From: Deltaproteobacteria bacterium
GTDB lineage: Bacteria; Myxococcota_C; UBA6777
Reading direction: 5' to 3'
Length of the DNA: 64,000 bases
NCBI GenBank assembly: GCA_002731275.1
Contig: PCBK01000035.1
Coordinates: forward strand, 1-64,000
This document shows positions 25,411 to 34,495 of the stretch, one piece after another; the first letter of the stretch is position 1; each line of letters starts with the position of its first letter. Below the pieces are notes generated by a model. It was not told the DNA's origin. It ran no database searches and saw only the letters and a program-made list of their open reading frames with translations. The position numbers and the translations under genes were made by a program.

Positions 25411-27858
25411 TCAGGGAGCCACGAGTTGGCAACCGAGTGGGGCGAGTCGAATCACGTTAAAGCGGTCCATCCAGGCGATCGCGCCACGGCCACGTCCTTG
25501 GGCTGTATCTCGCCAAGCGAGCGCGAGGTAGTCGACGATGTTGCTGACCGCAAACCACGAAGGCTTCGCGAGCAGCGTCCCCTTGTTATCCACCCATGCG
25601 ATAGAGACACCATTTTGACCATTTTGTCGCTGAATCCATGCGATCAAGCCTCCGTAAGAGGTGGCCTTCATGATCGGCGTCCTCGCTCCTTGTGCTGCGA
25701 TGGTGAGTGGCTGACCGACAGGTTTTGCGTTTCGATCGATACGTTGTCCGAGCAGTTTGCCATTGCTGAGATCGGACCACACGACGAGGAATCCTGTTTT
25801 ATCCCCTGCGATGGTTGCGTTTGCTGGGTTGGTTCCTGCGTTTGGAATTTCTGACTCGCCGAGTTTTTTGTTGTTTTTGTCGACGACTGCGATTTTGAGT
25901 TTGTTTTGAGAGGTTGTCCAGACCGTCGCGAGGCGATCGCCACTGAAGCTCAATCCTGGGTAAGGTGAGTTTCTCGTCGATAGAGGGAAGGAGTGGGGTG
26001 TTGTCCCGATGGGTTTGAGATTTGTATCGAGGGTCTGGATCTGGAGTTGATTTTTGATGTAGTCGGACCACAATACGCCCAAAAAGCCCGGACCTGTTGT
26101 GACTTGTGGGTTCACCATCCGACCACCTTTGGCCATGATATTGGGGCCGATCAAACGCTTCCCGTTGGCGTCGAGTTTGAGGATGTGTGCGTCGCCAGCG
26201 ATCTCGTCTTTATCACTATCCCAGGTCACGACGATGTCCGTCCCTGTAAAGGTCAGGCCGTGGATGTTTCCAAACTCATTTCCTTTTGTGACGGGGATAT
26301 TGGGGGCTTGTCGTGTCCCATCTGCTTTGGTCAGCGCGAGCGTGACATTTTGGCTCTGTCCGTCGCTCCAGCCCAAGACGTAGCCCGTGTTGGTCGCAGA
26401 CAGGTACATGTGTGATTGTGAACCACTCTGCGTGTAGATCGTGGCTTTGCCTACTTGTTGGAGGGGGACAAATTCGTCGAGTGTACCGTTGCAGTTGTCA
26501 TCTACGTAGTTACACGTCTCTTGTTGGGGGATGACTTCACCTGAGCATTGTCCCCAAACACCCTGACTACAGGACTGTTTGGCGGCTTTACAAATGCCTA
26601 CATTTTGTGTCCCTGGAGGACCTGAGTAAGGACACTCTCTGATCAGGGCTTCGTCGATCGTACCGTCACAGTCATCATCGAGGTTGTTGCACTCTTCTTT
26701 GCGAGGTGTCTCGTTGGCTGCACAGGCGATGGCGTCGTTGACACACTTCCACGTTCCGGGTCTACAGATCCCTTTCCTCGTAGGATCTGTACATGGTTTA
26801 CCTAGCTCTTTAAAGTTGTTAGGGATGCCATCACAGTTGAAGTCTTTGGGGGAGGCGTTTCCACAGAATTTCTCGACAGTTGGGAGCGTGTCACCTGTAC
26901 AAGCGTCCCATGTCCCGTTGATGCAGCGTTGTACACCGTCCTTACATTCACCGACATTACGGGTGTTTGCGGGGCCGGAGTAACAAGCCTGTTCGAGTGG
27001 TTTGGGAGAGCTCTTTTGATTGTCGATCAACCCATCGCAGTCGTCGTCTTTTCCGTTGCAGACCTCTGGTTGACTGAGAGTCGCGCCGACACATACACCC
27101 CACTTTCTTTCAGACGTACAGCCTTGGATTCCGCGCTTACAGATCCCATTGCAGGGTTTCCCGTCCGGACATTGAAGCGCATCGCCTGGCCAACAAGGCT
27201 GGTTTTCACCAAGGGCACATTCACAGGTCTCGTCGATCTCTCCGTCACAATCATTATCCAAACCATCGTTGCAGATCTCTTCGGTGGGACGGATCGGCTG
27301 TTGGCAGCTGCCCCATTGTCCTTGTGTACAGAGCTGTTTTCCTGCACGGCAAAGTCCCTGGCAACGGTACGTTCCTGCGGCTGTGGTGCATCCTCTTGTG
27401 GCGGAGGGGTAACACTCTTTAAAGAGTTGCTGGGAGGTTCCTTCTATGTTGTCGACTTTCCCGTCACAGTCATTGTCGAGTCCATCACAAAGCTCTGGGG
27501 AGGGTTGTTGTAGAGAGACACACGGACCCCATTGGTTGTCTGTACATGTTCGTACACCAGGACCACATAGCCCTGGGCGCTCGCTTTGGCAGGCCTCACT
27601 TTGTCCATTTTCACATGGCGGCTCTGGCTCTTTGGGGGGCTCTGGCCCGAGCTCAACAGGAGGCTCAGGGACGGGCTCTTTGGTGTCTGGGACGTCAGGT
27701 TCTTCTTGTGGTATCTGTTCTTTACCTGCGTCTGGCGGCGCTTCTTTGGTCTCAGGTGGAATGTCGATGACATACATGCACTGACAGCCACCTAAAAGGC
27801 CGAGCAGGGCGATGAGGGTGACCAAGCATATACGTATTGGGTTGGGTCGGGCTGACAA
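25411..27858 (-). CDS. MopE-like Cys-rich lipoprotein with Notch/EF-type repeats
   Basis: 815-residue lipoprotein from a TTG start (27858) five bases after a perfect AGGAGGT; lipobox LLGGC (C25). A Pro/Glu-rich linker follows, then about seven repeats of the myxobacterial MopE-type unit C-(D/N)-x-x-D-(N/D)-D-C-D-G-x-x-D (LCDGLDNDCDGKVD, ICNDGLDNDCDGEID and others, residues about 120-480), each with a flanking Cys-rich segment CKxGxQxCxxGxWGxC. Residues about 490-815 form beta-rich repeats (VVWSD-type) resembling a propeller. The repeats probably bind Ca2+ and sit on the cell surface. The frame extends to 28101 but lacks a start near the signal peptide. Confidence 0.85.
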   Translation of the reverse strand: MSARPNPIRICLVTLIALLGLLGGCQCMYVIDIPPETKEAPPDAGKEQIPQEEPDVPDTKEPVPEPPVELGPEPPKEPEPPCENGQSEACQSERPGLCGPGVRTCTDNQWGPCVSLQQPSPELCDGLDNDCDGKVDNIEGTSQQLFKECYPSATRGCTTAAGTYRCQGLCRAGKQLCTQGQWGSCQQPIRPTEEICNDGLDNDCDGEIDETCECALGENQPCWPGDALQCPDGKPCNGICKRGIQGCTSERKWGVCVGATLSQPEVCNGKDDDCDGLIDNQKSSPKPLEQACYSGPANTRNVGECKDGVQRCINGTWDACTGDTLPTVEKFCGNASPKDFNCDGIPNNFKELGKPCTDPTRKGICRPGTWKCVNDAIACAANETPRKEECNNLDDDCDGTIDEALIRECPYSGPPGTQNVGICKAAKQSCSQGVWGQCSGEVIPQQETCNYVDDNCNGTLDEFVPLQQVGKATIYTQSGSQSHMYLSATNTGYVLGWSDGQSQNVTLALTKADGTRQAPNIPVTKGNEFGNIHGLTFTGTDIVVTWDSDKDEIAGDAHILKLDANGKRLIGPNIMAKGGRMVNPQVTTGPGFLGVLWSDYIKNQLQIQTLDTNLKPIGTTPHSFPLSTRNSPYPGLSFSGDRLATVWTTSQNKLKIAVVDKNNKKLGESEIPNAGTNPANATIAGDKTGFLVVWSDLSNGKLLGQRIDRNAKPVGQPLTIAAQGARTPIMKATSYGGLIAWIQRQNGQNGVSIAWVDNKGTLLAKPSWFAVSNIVDYLALAWRDTAQGRGRGAIAWMDRFNVIRLAPLGCQLVAP

Positions 27859-28068
27859 TTGAGACCTCCTAATGCCATAGACCAAAGAAACTTGTCTTAT
27901 GATATTGAGTTTCGGTGGAAATCCTAGATTGATTCGTAGTTTATCTTTTTTTGCTGAGAGGGACAAGTGGGGGGGATAGGGTGTTGGAAAATGTGTGAGG
28001 TTCCATTGACAAGAGAGGGTGAAAAGACAAACTTTTGTATGTGAATCTTTACGCCAGAGGTGCCATAT

Positions 28069-30630
28069 ATGGATAGATACAAAAATAAACGACCACACCA
28101 ACGTCTACTCTTGTTCGGGGTGATGTGTCTCTCGTTGGTCGCGGGATGTCGCAACCAGCAGCTCCGTCAGGATCCTTGGCTGGCAAAGAAACAAACACCT
28201 CCTACCGCGCGGAGAGTGACCTCTCCTGCCGCTCGTCAGACGACACAAAAAGCTGCGCCTACAAAGAAAAAGCCAGCTGTTCGACCTGTTGTCGCGCACA
28301 AGACACCAACGCAGGTAAACGCACCTTTCTCACACGCCTTGTTACTCAACGGCGGTGCTGAGCCCCATAACAACTACTACTCCCACGTCTTGTACTTGCG
28401 TATGATGCGCGAGACACTACGGACGCTTGGGCTCAAAGAATCTTCCATCTCGATCTTTGCGTCTGATGGAGATAAACCGGACTCCGATCAGAGCATCTCT
28501 TCGGGGAGCAAAGACATCGGCTACATGCTCTTCTACAGACGTCCCGAGCAGCGTTTCTTTTCGCCCAAAGTGAAACTCGTCAACACAACCCTCAAGCAGA
28601 AGACCTTATATGCTGCGAAGTATTCGTCATTGAAGCGATTTACTCGCTATCTCCACAAACAAACCAAGACCGATAAGCGCCCTCTGTTGTTGTTTGTCAC
28701 CGATCACGGCACACGCAATCGAAAGGACACGAGCGGTCGCAATCAATACATTTCTTTATGGCAAGAGGAGATGAGCGTTCGTGAATACCATAAAATGCTC
28801 TCGCCTTTGCATCGTAGACGCGTTGTCAGCGTGATGTCACAATGTTTTTCTGGTAGCTTTGCCTGGGCGATTTACGAGAAACCCGGTGTCTTAGGTGTGC
28901 CTACTGGAGATCATTGTGGGTTTTATGCGACGACACCGTTTCGTCCTGCGTATGGTTGTTTCCCTGATACAAAGTTGAGTAACTCCGTAGGACACGCATA
29001 CCGTTTTATCAAGGCGATGAAGCAGGTGAATACGATGGATGAGGCCCATCGTCTCGTGATGTTGCGAGATCTGACACCTGATGTCCCGCTGCGCAGCTCC
29101 GATGTGTATCTCGCGAGTCTGCTCCGCTGGCAGGCGCGGCGACTTGGGGAGCGCTTTCTTCCTTGGGTCGATAAGCTGATCAAGACATACGAAGATCGAC
29201 CTTATCCTGGGATGAGCGACGATTTGGCGATGCTCAGTGCTCTCGCACATCGCTTTGGCCTCTCGCGACCTGTCGATCTTCTCGCCATTCGCTCTCTCGA
29301 CAGACAGCTCTCCAAGCGTTCGAAGTGGTGGGAGCGTGTCGAGAATATGTGGAGCGATGTCTTCGTCGCAGCACGTGACCACCAGCTCAAGCGTTGGTAC
29401 CGTCGGCGTCCACAAGTCCGAAGGCGGCTCATGTTTCTTCGCGCAAAAGCGCTCTCCTCACTTCATCAACCCGGCGAAGTGAGGCCGTGTATCCCGATGT
29501 CCCCAGCCTCTGGCTCATGTGAACGACGTCCTCTATGTGTGCCTTCCCAAGGATCGCTCTCGCGCTCTGCTGCTTTTCTGCGCGATGGGTTTCGCAATTA
29601 TCTCAAAAAGAGCGGTCACATTCAGCGACTCACACAGCTCTACAAGACCAAGGAGAACATGCACCGTCATGTGTTCTGGATCGAAGTACAGAGGGCCGTC
29701 TTGTTGAGAATGCGTTACATGTTCTTGCGTATCGCTGGCCGACTGCTGCTACACCACGCGAAGTCCAACCTGCTCAAGCGTCATCAAGGTGGGCTCAAAC
29801 GCTTGCTCGCCTGTGAACAGACACGTGTGCGTGTACGCTCTGGTGCTGTCGCGTCCTTGCCTCGTAAGCGGATTGTTCCTTCTAACCCTCCGATTCCATC
29901 TTGGTTTGGGATCTCTTTTGAGACGCTGAAACCAGATGCCTCAAGTGGACTCCCCTATGGGACGGTCATGGTGCAGAATGTCTACCTTCGCACACCTGCA
30001 GCCAAGGCTGGGATCCGTGTCGGAGATGTGATTTACGCCGTCAATGGACGTGCCCTTCAGGAACCTTACGAGATCCGTGAGCGTGTGATGTTGCAAGATC
30101 ACACCAAGCCTCTCAAACTCTCTGTTATCCGCGCCCGACGGAAAATCAAGCTCTCTGTAATGCTTCGTCAACAGAGCGTCCCACCAGCCCTTAAGCTTCC
30201 CTCTGTGATGGGAAATCGCATTCAACGTTTCTCTGCTCTTCGTTTTCTGACAACAGAGGGCAAAACGTTCGCGAAGCAAACAACGCCTCACAAAGCGACG
30301 TTGTTGTTCTTTTGGGCGACGTGGTGCGGACCCTGTAAGATGGCATTGCCGTTCTTACGTCGGCTCAAGCGGACATTCGCAGATCTGAAGATCGTCACTG
30401 TGAGTGGCGAAAGACCCAAGACGATCCGTCGCTGGATCCAGGCCCATCCTGGCGCGTTGCCTTTCTTGAACGCAGCTGATCCAAAGAGCGCATTCTCCAG
30501 ACGACTGCGGATCAGAGCGACACCTACCTTTGTTTTACTCTCTCGTGGGAAGGTCGTGCAGTACCACATCGGTGCCAATCCTGCAGGGATGATGAAGCTC
30601 CTCAGCGGCATTCAAAAACAACTCCCCTGA
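28069..30630 (+). CDS. Lipoprotein: caspase-fold protease, PDZ and thioredoxin domains fused
   Basis: 853-residue lipoprotein (LSLVAGC, C27). Residues about 85-330 are a clan-CD (caspase/legumain-fold) peptidase with catalytic H213 in FVTDHGT and C259 in SQCFSGSF. A long Arg-rich helical region follows (about 340-600). Residues about 610-700 are a PDZ domain (YLRTPAAKAGIRVGDVIYAV). The C-terminal 130 residues are a TlpA/thioredoxin domain with W-C753-G-P-C756 and a cis-Pro loop ATPTF. All act outside the inner membrane. The combination is unfamiliar to me. The ATG at 28069 follows AGAGG; a GTG three codons earlier is less likely. Divergent from the MopE-like gene. Confidence 0.85.
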   Translation: MDRYKNKRPHQRLLLFGVMCLSLVAGCRNQQLRQDPWLAKKQTPPTARRVTSPAARQTTQKAAPTKKKPAVRPVVAHKTPTQVNAPFSHALLLNGGAEPHNNYYSHVLYLRMMRETLRTLGLKESSISIFASDGDKPDSDQSISSGSKDIGYMLFYRRPEQRFFSPKVKLVNTTLKQKTLYAAKYSSLKRFTRYLHKQTKTDKRPLLLFVTDHGTRNRKDTSGRNQYISLWQEEMSVREYHKMLSPLHRRRVVSVMSQCFSGSFAWAIYEKPGVLGVPTGDHCGFYATTPFRPAYGCFPDTKLSNSVGHAYRFIKAMKQVNTMDEAHRLVMLRDLTPDVPLRSSDVYLASLLRWQARRLGERFLPWVDKLIKTYEDRPYPGMSDDLAMLSALAHRFGLSRPVDLLAIRSLDRQLSKRSKWWERVENMWSDVFVAARDHQLKRWYRRRPQVRRRLMFLRAKALSSLHQPGEVRPCIPMSPASGSCERRPLCVPSQGSLSRSAAFLRDGFRNYLKKSGHIQRLTQLYKTKENMHRHVFWIEVQRAVLLRMRYMFLRIAGRLLLHHAKSNLLKRHQGGLKRLLACEQTRVRVRSGAVASLPRKRIVPSNPPIPSWFGISFETLKPDASSGLPYGTVMVQNVYLRTPAAKAGIRVGDVIYAVNGRALQEPYEIRERVMLQDHTKPLKLSVIRARRKIKLSVMLRQQSVPPALKLPSVMGNRIQRFSALRFLTTEGKTFAKQTTPHKATLLFFWATWCGPCKMALPFLRRLKRTFADLKIVTVSGERPKTIRRWIQAHPGALPFLNAADPKSAFSRRLRIRATPTFVLLSRGKVVQYHIGANPAGMMKLLSGIQKQLP

Positions 30631-30961
30631 ACAAATCCCCACTCCCTTCCGAAAGAAGAGTCTGTCTATTTTGCTATTTGTATGCCTTTGTATGTCTTTG
30701 AAAACGCTATTGCTTTCTGGGGGGAGTTGTGTGCGTTGTGCAGAAAATATGTGGGCGCGGTGTGATAACTCAACTGTGTTTCGGTAGTAATGGACAGAGA
30801 GGACGATCATCAAGACCGTTGGATGAACAGTTCTTCACACTTTGGACACACATCTCCTGAGCTGTCGTTCTCACAATCAACAACACATCCTGACGCAATA
30901 TGGACCATTGGGGAATATGGTGATGGGATAGGTGTTTGTGCACGACGATAGAGGAAAAAAC
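30631..30961. other. 331-bp gap without recognisable gene
   Basis: I see no convincing terminator, promoter or gene here. A 32-codon minus-strand frame (30908 to 30810) with a C-x3-C...C-x2-C pattern lacks a ribosome site and was not accepted. Confidence 0.4.
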
Positions 30962-31567
30962 ATGCAGAATCAGATGCTTCATAAAATCAGCAAGCTCTCT
31001 TGGCGCAGTCATTATGTGAGAGCTGTGTTTAGCGGCTTGTTTCTCGCGTTTGTTGTGGTTTGTGGGACAGGGTGCGCGATGGTAGAGCCTGTGCGTTTGT
31101 CACAGTTTTCCGACGCGCTTACCTTTCACGACGCAACAGAGCAGCGGCTCGCTCGTCACGTGCTCGCAGCAGTGCACGAAGTCGAGCGCGCTTACAGTAC
31201 AACAAAGAGAGGTGTTGAGAAGGGGAATGACGCCTCGCTCTGTTTGCAGCAGAGCCTCAAAACACTCAAAGGACTCAAGCTCCTCGCATTGCAAGCGATG
31301 CATGGATTCGAAAAAGGCAGCCGAGAGAGACATCGCGCGTTGATGATGCATCACTTTAAACAGAGTCAATTGGTTCATCGACAAACGCTCTCGATAAAGA
31401 TGGACACGAGCCTGTGCTATGGGACGCGATACAAGTCCTATCAAGGCGTCACAAAGGTAAGCGGCAGCAATCCCTTTTGTAAGGAGAAGAAGACAAAAAA
31501 GATCATCAAAGAGATCGATCGAGAGCACCCCGACCTGCTCAACAAAATGGTCAAAACAAACCCCTGA
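30962..31567 (+). CDS. Lipoprotein, unknown function
   Basis: 201-residue protein: basic N-terminus, hydrophobic segment, lipobox VCGTGC (Cys near residue 38). The mature part is mainly helical, with a His/Arg-rich middle (RERHRALMMHHFKQSQLVHR) and a basic C-terminus. No domain recognised. The ATG at 30962 follows GAGGAAAAA; the frame opens ten codons earlier without a site. It stands alone between the caspase-fold lipoprotein and the kinase. Confidence 0.65.
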   Translation: MQNQMLHKISKLSWRSHYVRAVFSGLFLAFVVVCGTGCAMVEPVRLSQFSDALTFHDATEQRLARHVLAAVHEVERAYSTTKRGVEKGNDASLCLQQSLKTLKGLKLLALQAMHGFEKGSRERHRALMMHHFKQSQLVHRQTLSIKMDTSLCYGTRYKSYQGVTKVSGSNPFCKEKKTKKIIKEIDREHPDLLNKMVKTNP

Positions 31568-31788
31568 GTCTAAATCCCCGATGATACCGTCTTCTTTTTT
31601 GGGTGGCTCTTTCTCGTCTTCCTACAATGCGTGTTTCTGCTCTCCTTGTGTCTTTCCTGCTTCTTTTCCCTCTTTGGACCCCTTTTTCCAGACGCCGTTG
31701 GAGCACGAATCATGTCTTTTGGTGGGCGGTTCCTCGGCTCGGTAAGCGGGGTTGTGTGTTGTTTTCCTTCATTTTTTGTCGTCTGTCA

Positions 31789-31816
31789 TTGGATTGACAG
31801 GTGTTTGTGCTATATT
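31789..31816 (+). promoter_or_regulatory. Probable promoter of the Ser/Thr kinase
   Basis: TTGGAT (31789-31794), 16-bp spacer, TATATT (31811-31816), about 50 bp upstream of the kinase start. The remainder of the 31568-31868 gap has hydrophobic frames without ribosome sites. Confidence 0.4.
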
Positions 31817-31868
31817 GCAGGCCCGAGTCTGGCAATTACACTCCAACCTACGGAGGACGGCACAAAAA

Positions 31869-32915
31869 ATGGATATCATCAAGCCTGGAATGGCGTTTGG
31901 TAAGTACATTCTCAAACGAGAGATTGGGCGAGGAGGCTTCGCGGAGGTCTTTCTCGCGGATGACACTCGCTTACAGCGACAGGTTGCGATCAAATTATTG
32001 CGCAAAGATACGACCAACGCCTGGGAAGACATGAAGCAGAGGATCAAACGAGAGGGAGAGGTCCTGCTCGGTTTTCGTCATCCACATATCGTCGATGTCC
32101 TCGATGTTGGAGAGCATCCTGTTCATGGACCTTATTACGTGATGGAGTACCTTCAAGGTGTCTCTCTCGACGAGTTGCTCGCACAAGGCCCACTCTCCTT
32201 GCTCGATGTGTTCTTGATCTGCCAGCAACTTTGCAGCGCTTTACACACCATTCACACACATGGGATCGTGTATCGCGATCTCAAGCCCCAGAATATCTTT
32301 ATGGTGGAGATGGGCACGTACAAACTCGTGAAGCTGCTGGACTTTGGCCTCGCGTTATCACCTGATTCTGCGCGTATGACGAGTGATGGGACTGTCGTGG
32401 GGACCCCTTTTTACATGGCTCCTGAGCAGATCATGAACACCAAGAATATCACCGCACGTTCCGACCTCTACGCGATGGGGATCTTGATCTTTCGGTTGCT
32501 CACAGGGGCGTTCCCGTATAAAGGGGAGAGTCATATGGAGATCCTGAGAGAGCACTGTGTGGGAACACCGACACTTGAGCATAAACGTCTGGACCCATCT
32601 TTACAGCCAAGTCTGCGTTGGATGCTCGAACGAGAGCCAGACAAACGCCCCCATAACGCCATCGCGCTCTGGGAAGGGCTGCGTCGCGTGCTCGTTGGGC
32701 TGCTTGGGGTCGATGAACAACGTCACCAGACAGGTGATGACCTTCCTCGCGTGATGATCCACACCGACTCCTTTGACTCCTCTTCTCCTGATTTTCAGTT
32801 TGAACACACAGAACAAATCCGAAAGGACGCGTTGCTCAACGAGTTGAGCGTAAAAGAAGAGGATATGTCTAGGGATTCGGAGGAGATTTTGTTTACGGAA
32901 CCATCTTTCAAGTGA
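31869..32915 (+). CDS. Hanks-type Ser/Thr protein kinase
   Basis: 348-residue kinase with all core motifs: glycine loop IGRGGFAEVF, VAIK lysine, catalytic loop VYRDLKPQN, DFGLA and GTPFYMAPEQ. The HRD motif reads YRD. The catalytic domain spans about residues 10-275. There is no membrane helix or extracellular sensor; the last 70 residues are acidic/Ser-rich and probably a flexible tail or docking region. Start at 31869 (MDIIKPGMAFGKYIL) behind GGAGG. Soluble kinases of this type are abundant in Myxococcota-like bacteria. Substrate unknown. Convergent with the cytochrome c gene 6 bp away. Confidence 0.93.
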   Translation: MDIIKPGMAFGKYILKREIGRGGFAEVFLADDTRLQRQVAIKLLRKDTTNAWEDMKQRIKREGEVLLGFRHPHIVDVLDVGEHPVHGPYYVMEYLQGVSLDELLAQGPLSLLDVFLICQQLCSALHTIHTHGIVYRDLKPQNIFMVEMGTYKLVKLLDFGLALSPDSARMTSDGTVVGTPFYMAPEQIMNTKNITARSDLYAMGILIFRLLTGAFPYKGESHMEILREHCVGTPTLEHKRLDPSLQPSLRWMLEREPDKRPHNAIALWEGLRRVLVGLLGVDEQRHQTGDDLPRVMIHTDSFDSSSPDFQFEHTEQIRKDALLNELSVKEEDMSRDSEEILFTEPSFK

Positions 32916-32921
32916 GGTTGT

Positions 32922-33323
32922 TTATCGTTTGGGGCGCGTTGAAGGGATGGTGTGGGTGGAGAACATACGCAAGTAAGCGATGATATCGTTGAGCTGTTTG
33001 GGCTGAAAGGTTGTCTTGAAGGGGGGCATGACGCCACGGTTTCCAGCTAGCTCGATGGAGGCCGGATCGAGGATCTTTTGCTTGAGATAGGCTTCGTCAC
33101 GAAGGCGTTTCTTTCCACTCTTGAGTGTCACGTAGCTTCCGTATAACCCTTTAAATGTAGGTCCAAGACTCTCCTGTCCATTCTCTGTGTGACAGAGCAG
33201 ACACCCATGTTTGTTCATGAGTGCGCGTGTACGTGCTGTGTCTTTCTTGGAGAGTGTTTGTCGCGTCGTTGGTTTGGTCGAAGGTCTCGATGTGGGGGAC
33301 GCGTCAAGTGACATCGGCGACAC
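32922..33323 (-). CDS. Small c-type cytochrome; signal peptide split by a possible frameshift
   Basis: Single-haem cytochrome c domain with CLLCH (about residues 41-45), an Arg/Thr/Pro-rich leader before it, and a C-terminal helix (QLNDIIAYLRMF) that ends the fold; Met ligand probably in GVMPPFK. As written it starts at GTG 33323 inside the end of what looks like a signal peptide (SLFSLVVLFVCTVSPMS); the same frame upstream has no start before a stop. The expected N-terminus MHNTHIILALLS begins at ATG 33381 in another frame, 8 bp after the preceding gene. One inserted or deleted base would join them. Either a sequencing error or a recent frameshift. Confidence 0.7.
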   Translation of the reverse strand: MSPMSLDASPTSRPSTKPTTRQTLSKKDTARTRALMNKHGCLLCHTENGQESLGPTFKGLYGSYVTLKSGKKRLRDEAYLKQKILDPASIELAGNRGVMPPFKTTFQPKQLNDIIAYLRMFSTHTIPSTRPKR

Positions 33324-33389
33324 AGTGCATACAAAGAGGACGACAAGAGAGAAGAGCGAGGATGATGTGTGTGTTGTGCATGGGATGAT

Positions 33390-34301
33390 TCAGTAGACTT
33401 CTTTGCCGCCTTCGTTCTTGTAGGAGCCGATGGGGGTTGTTTTGAGACGTTGGGAGGAGCGGATGCGCAAGAACATCTGTGTCCAGTAGGGGGAGAACCC
33501 TTTGCTGCAACTTGTTGCGCCGATGCCTACGTGTGTATAAGAGGGGTTGAGGATATTTCTTCTGTGCCCAGGGCTTTTCATCCATGAGCGAACAACCGCG
33601 TAGGCTGTTTTTTGTCCAGCAGCGACGTTTTCGCCGATGCTCGTGTAGGGGACACCAGCAGCACGAAAGCGCCGACTCAGATACTTATGGGAGAGAGAAC
33701 CTTGCGCGCATTGGATGCGGCTCCACGCTCTCGACGCTGCGACGAGTTTGTAGTGACAGCTTAGAGCGGGGGCACCTCGACGTCTACGTTCTTTGTTGAT
33801 CAGGGTCAACACGCGTTGTTCGCGGCGGGACATTCCACATTGTCCTCTCCGGTGTGAAGGGCGTTTGTAGCGTTGTCGATACGAAGGTGGAGGTGTGGGA
33901 GGGCGTCGGTATGAAGGCGGAGGGGTTGTGGGAGGAGGTGTGCCCGGTGTATCGTCAGCTTCGGGATCGATGCTCCTGCAGACGCGGCGACAGACACGTC
34001 TCATGCCACAGCGTTTGTAGTATTTGCAGACACGTCGGTAGGTGCACTTTTGTTTGGTCCAACAGTAACGTTTTTTGTAGCATCCATCGTATTCGCCTTC
34101 GTCGTCACATACAGTGCGCCATCGACAGCGTTGGACGGGGTAGCAGTATGGCTTGCTGTAGCATTTTCTTTGCCGATAGCACTTGTATTTGGGTTGGCAG
34201 ACTGTACGGCATATCGTTTCGCTTGCGTGGGCAGGTGTCTGGTACATAAACAATGCACCCAACGTTCCCCACAAGACGAATAGGACAACTCGAAGCTGCA
34301 T
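33390..34301 (-). CDS. Secreted CAP/SCP-domain protein with Cys/Arg/Tyr-rich N-terminal region
   Basis: 303 residues: signal peptide (1-26, cut after AHA), a roughly 90-residue segment with about 18 cysteines among Arg, Lys and Tyr (CRTVCQPKYKCYRQRKC and similar), a Pro-rich linker (TPPPSYRR repeats), and a CAP domain (about 160-285) with LINKERRRRGAPAL, LSHKYLSRRF, GENVAAG and SPGHRRNIL. CAP domains are widespread in spore-coat and secreted proteins; here His in LSHKY and Glu in IGEN are kept. The start follows AAGGAG. The cytochrome gene follows immediately. Confidence 0.88.
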   Translation of the reverse strand: MQLRVVLFVLWGTLGALFMYQTPAHASETICRTVCQPKYKCYRQRKCYSKPYCYPVQRCRWRTVCDDEGEYDGCYKKRYCWTKQKCTYRRVCKYYKRCGMRRVCRRVCRSIDPEADDTPGTPPPTTPPPSYRRPPTPPPSYRQRYKRPSHRRGQCGMSRREQRVLTLINKERRRRGAPALSCHYKLVAASRAWSRIQCAQGSLSHKYLSRRFRAAGVPYTSIGENVAAGQKTAYAVVRSWMKSPGHRRNILNPSYTHVGIGATSCSKGFSPYWTQMFLRIRSSQRLKTTPIGSYKNEGGKEVY

Positions 34302-34495
34302 ATTGTTTCTCCTTGCGCTCGGTGTAAGCGTTGCAATTTTTGATGGGCGGCTTTATGATGGAAAAACCACATCAAGCTCAGATTTCTTCCCCGAAGTACA
34401 AGTAGAAGATATATCACATTTGTGGTGATGAGTTGAGAGTCATCTCGCTCTTTTTTTGTCGTTCTTGCAAAAAAGACCAATGTAGGATGTTTTCG

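Noticed and set aside
30810-30908. 32-codon minus-strand frame with C-x3-C and C-x2-C pairs
   Set aside because: Resembles a zinc ribbon end but lacks a ribosome site and is too short to support.
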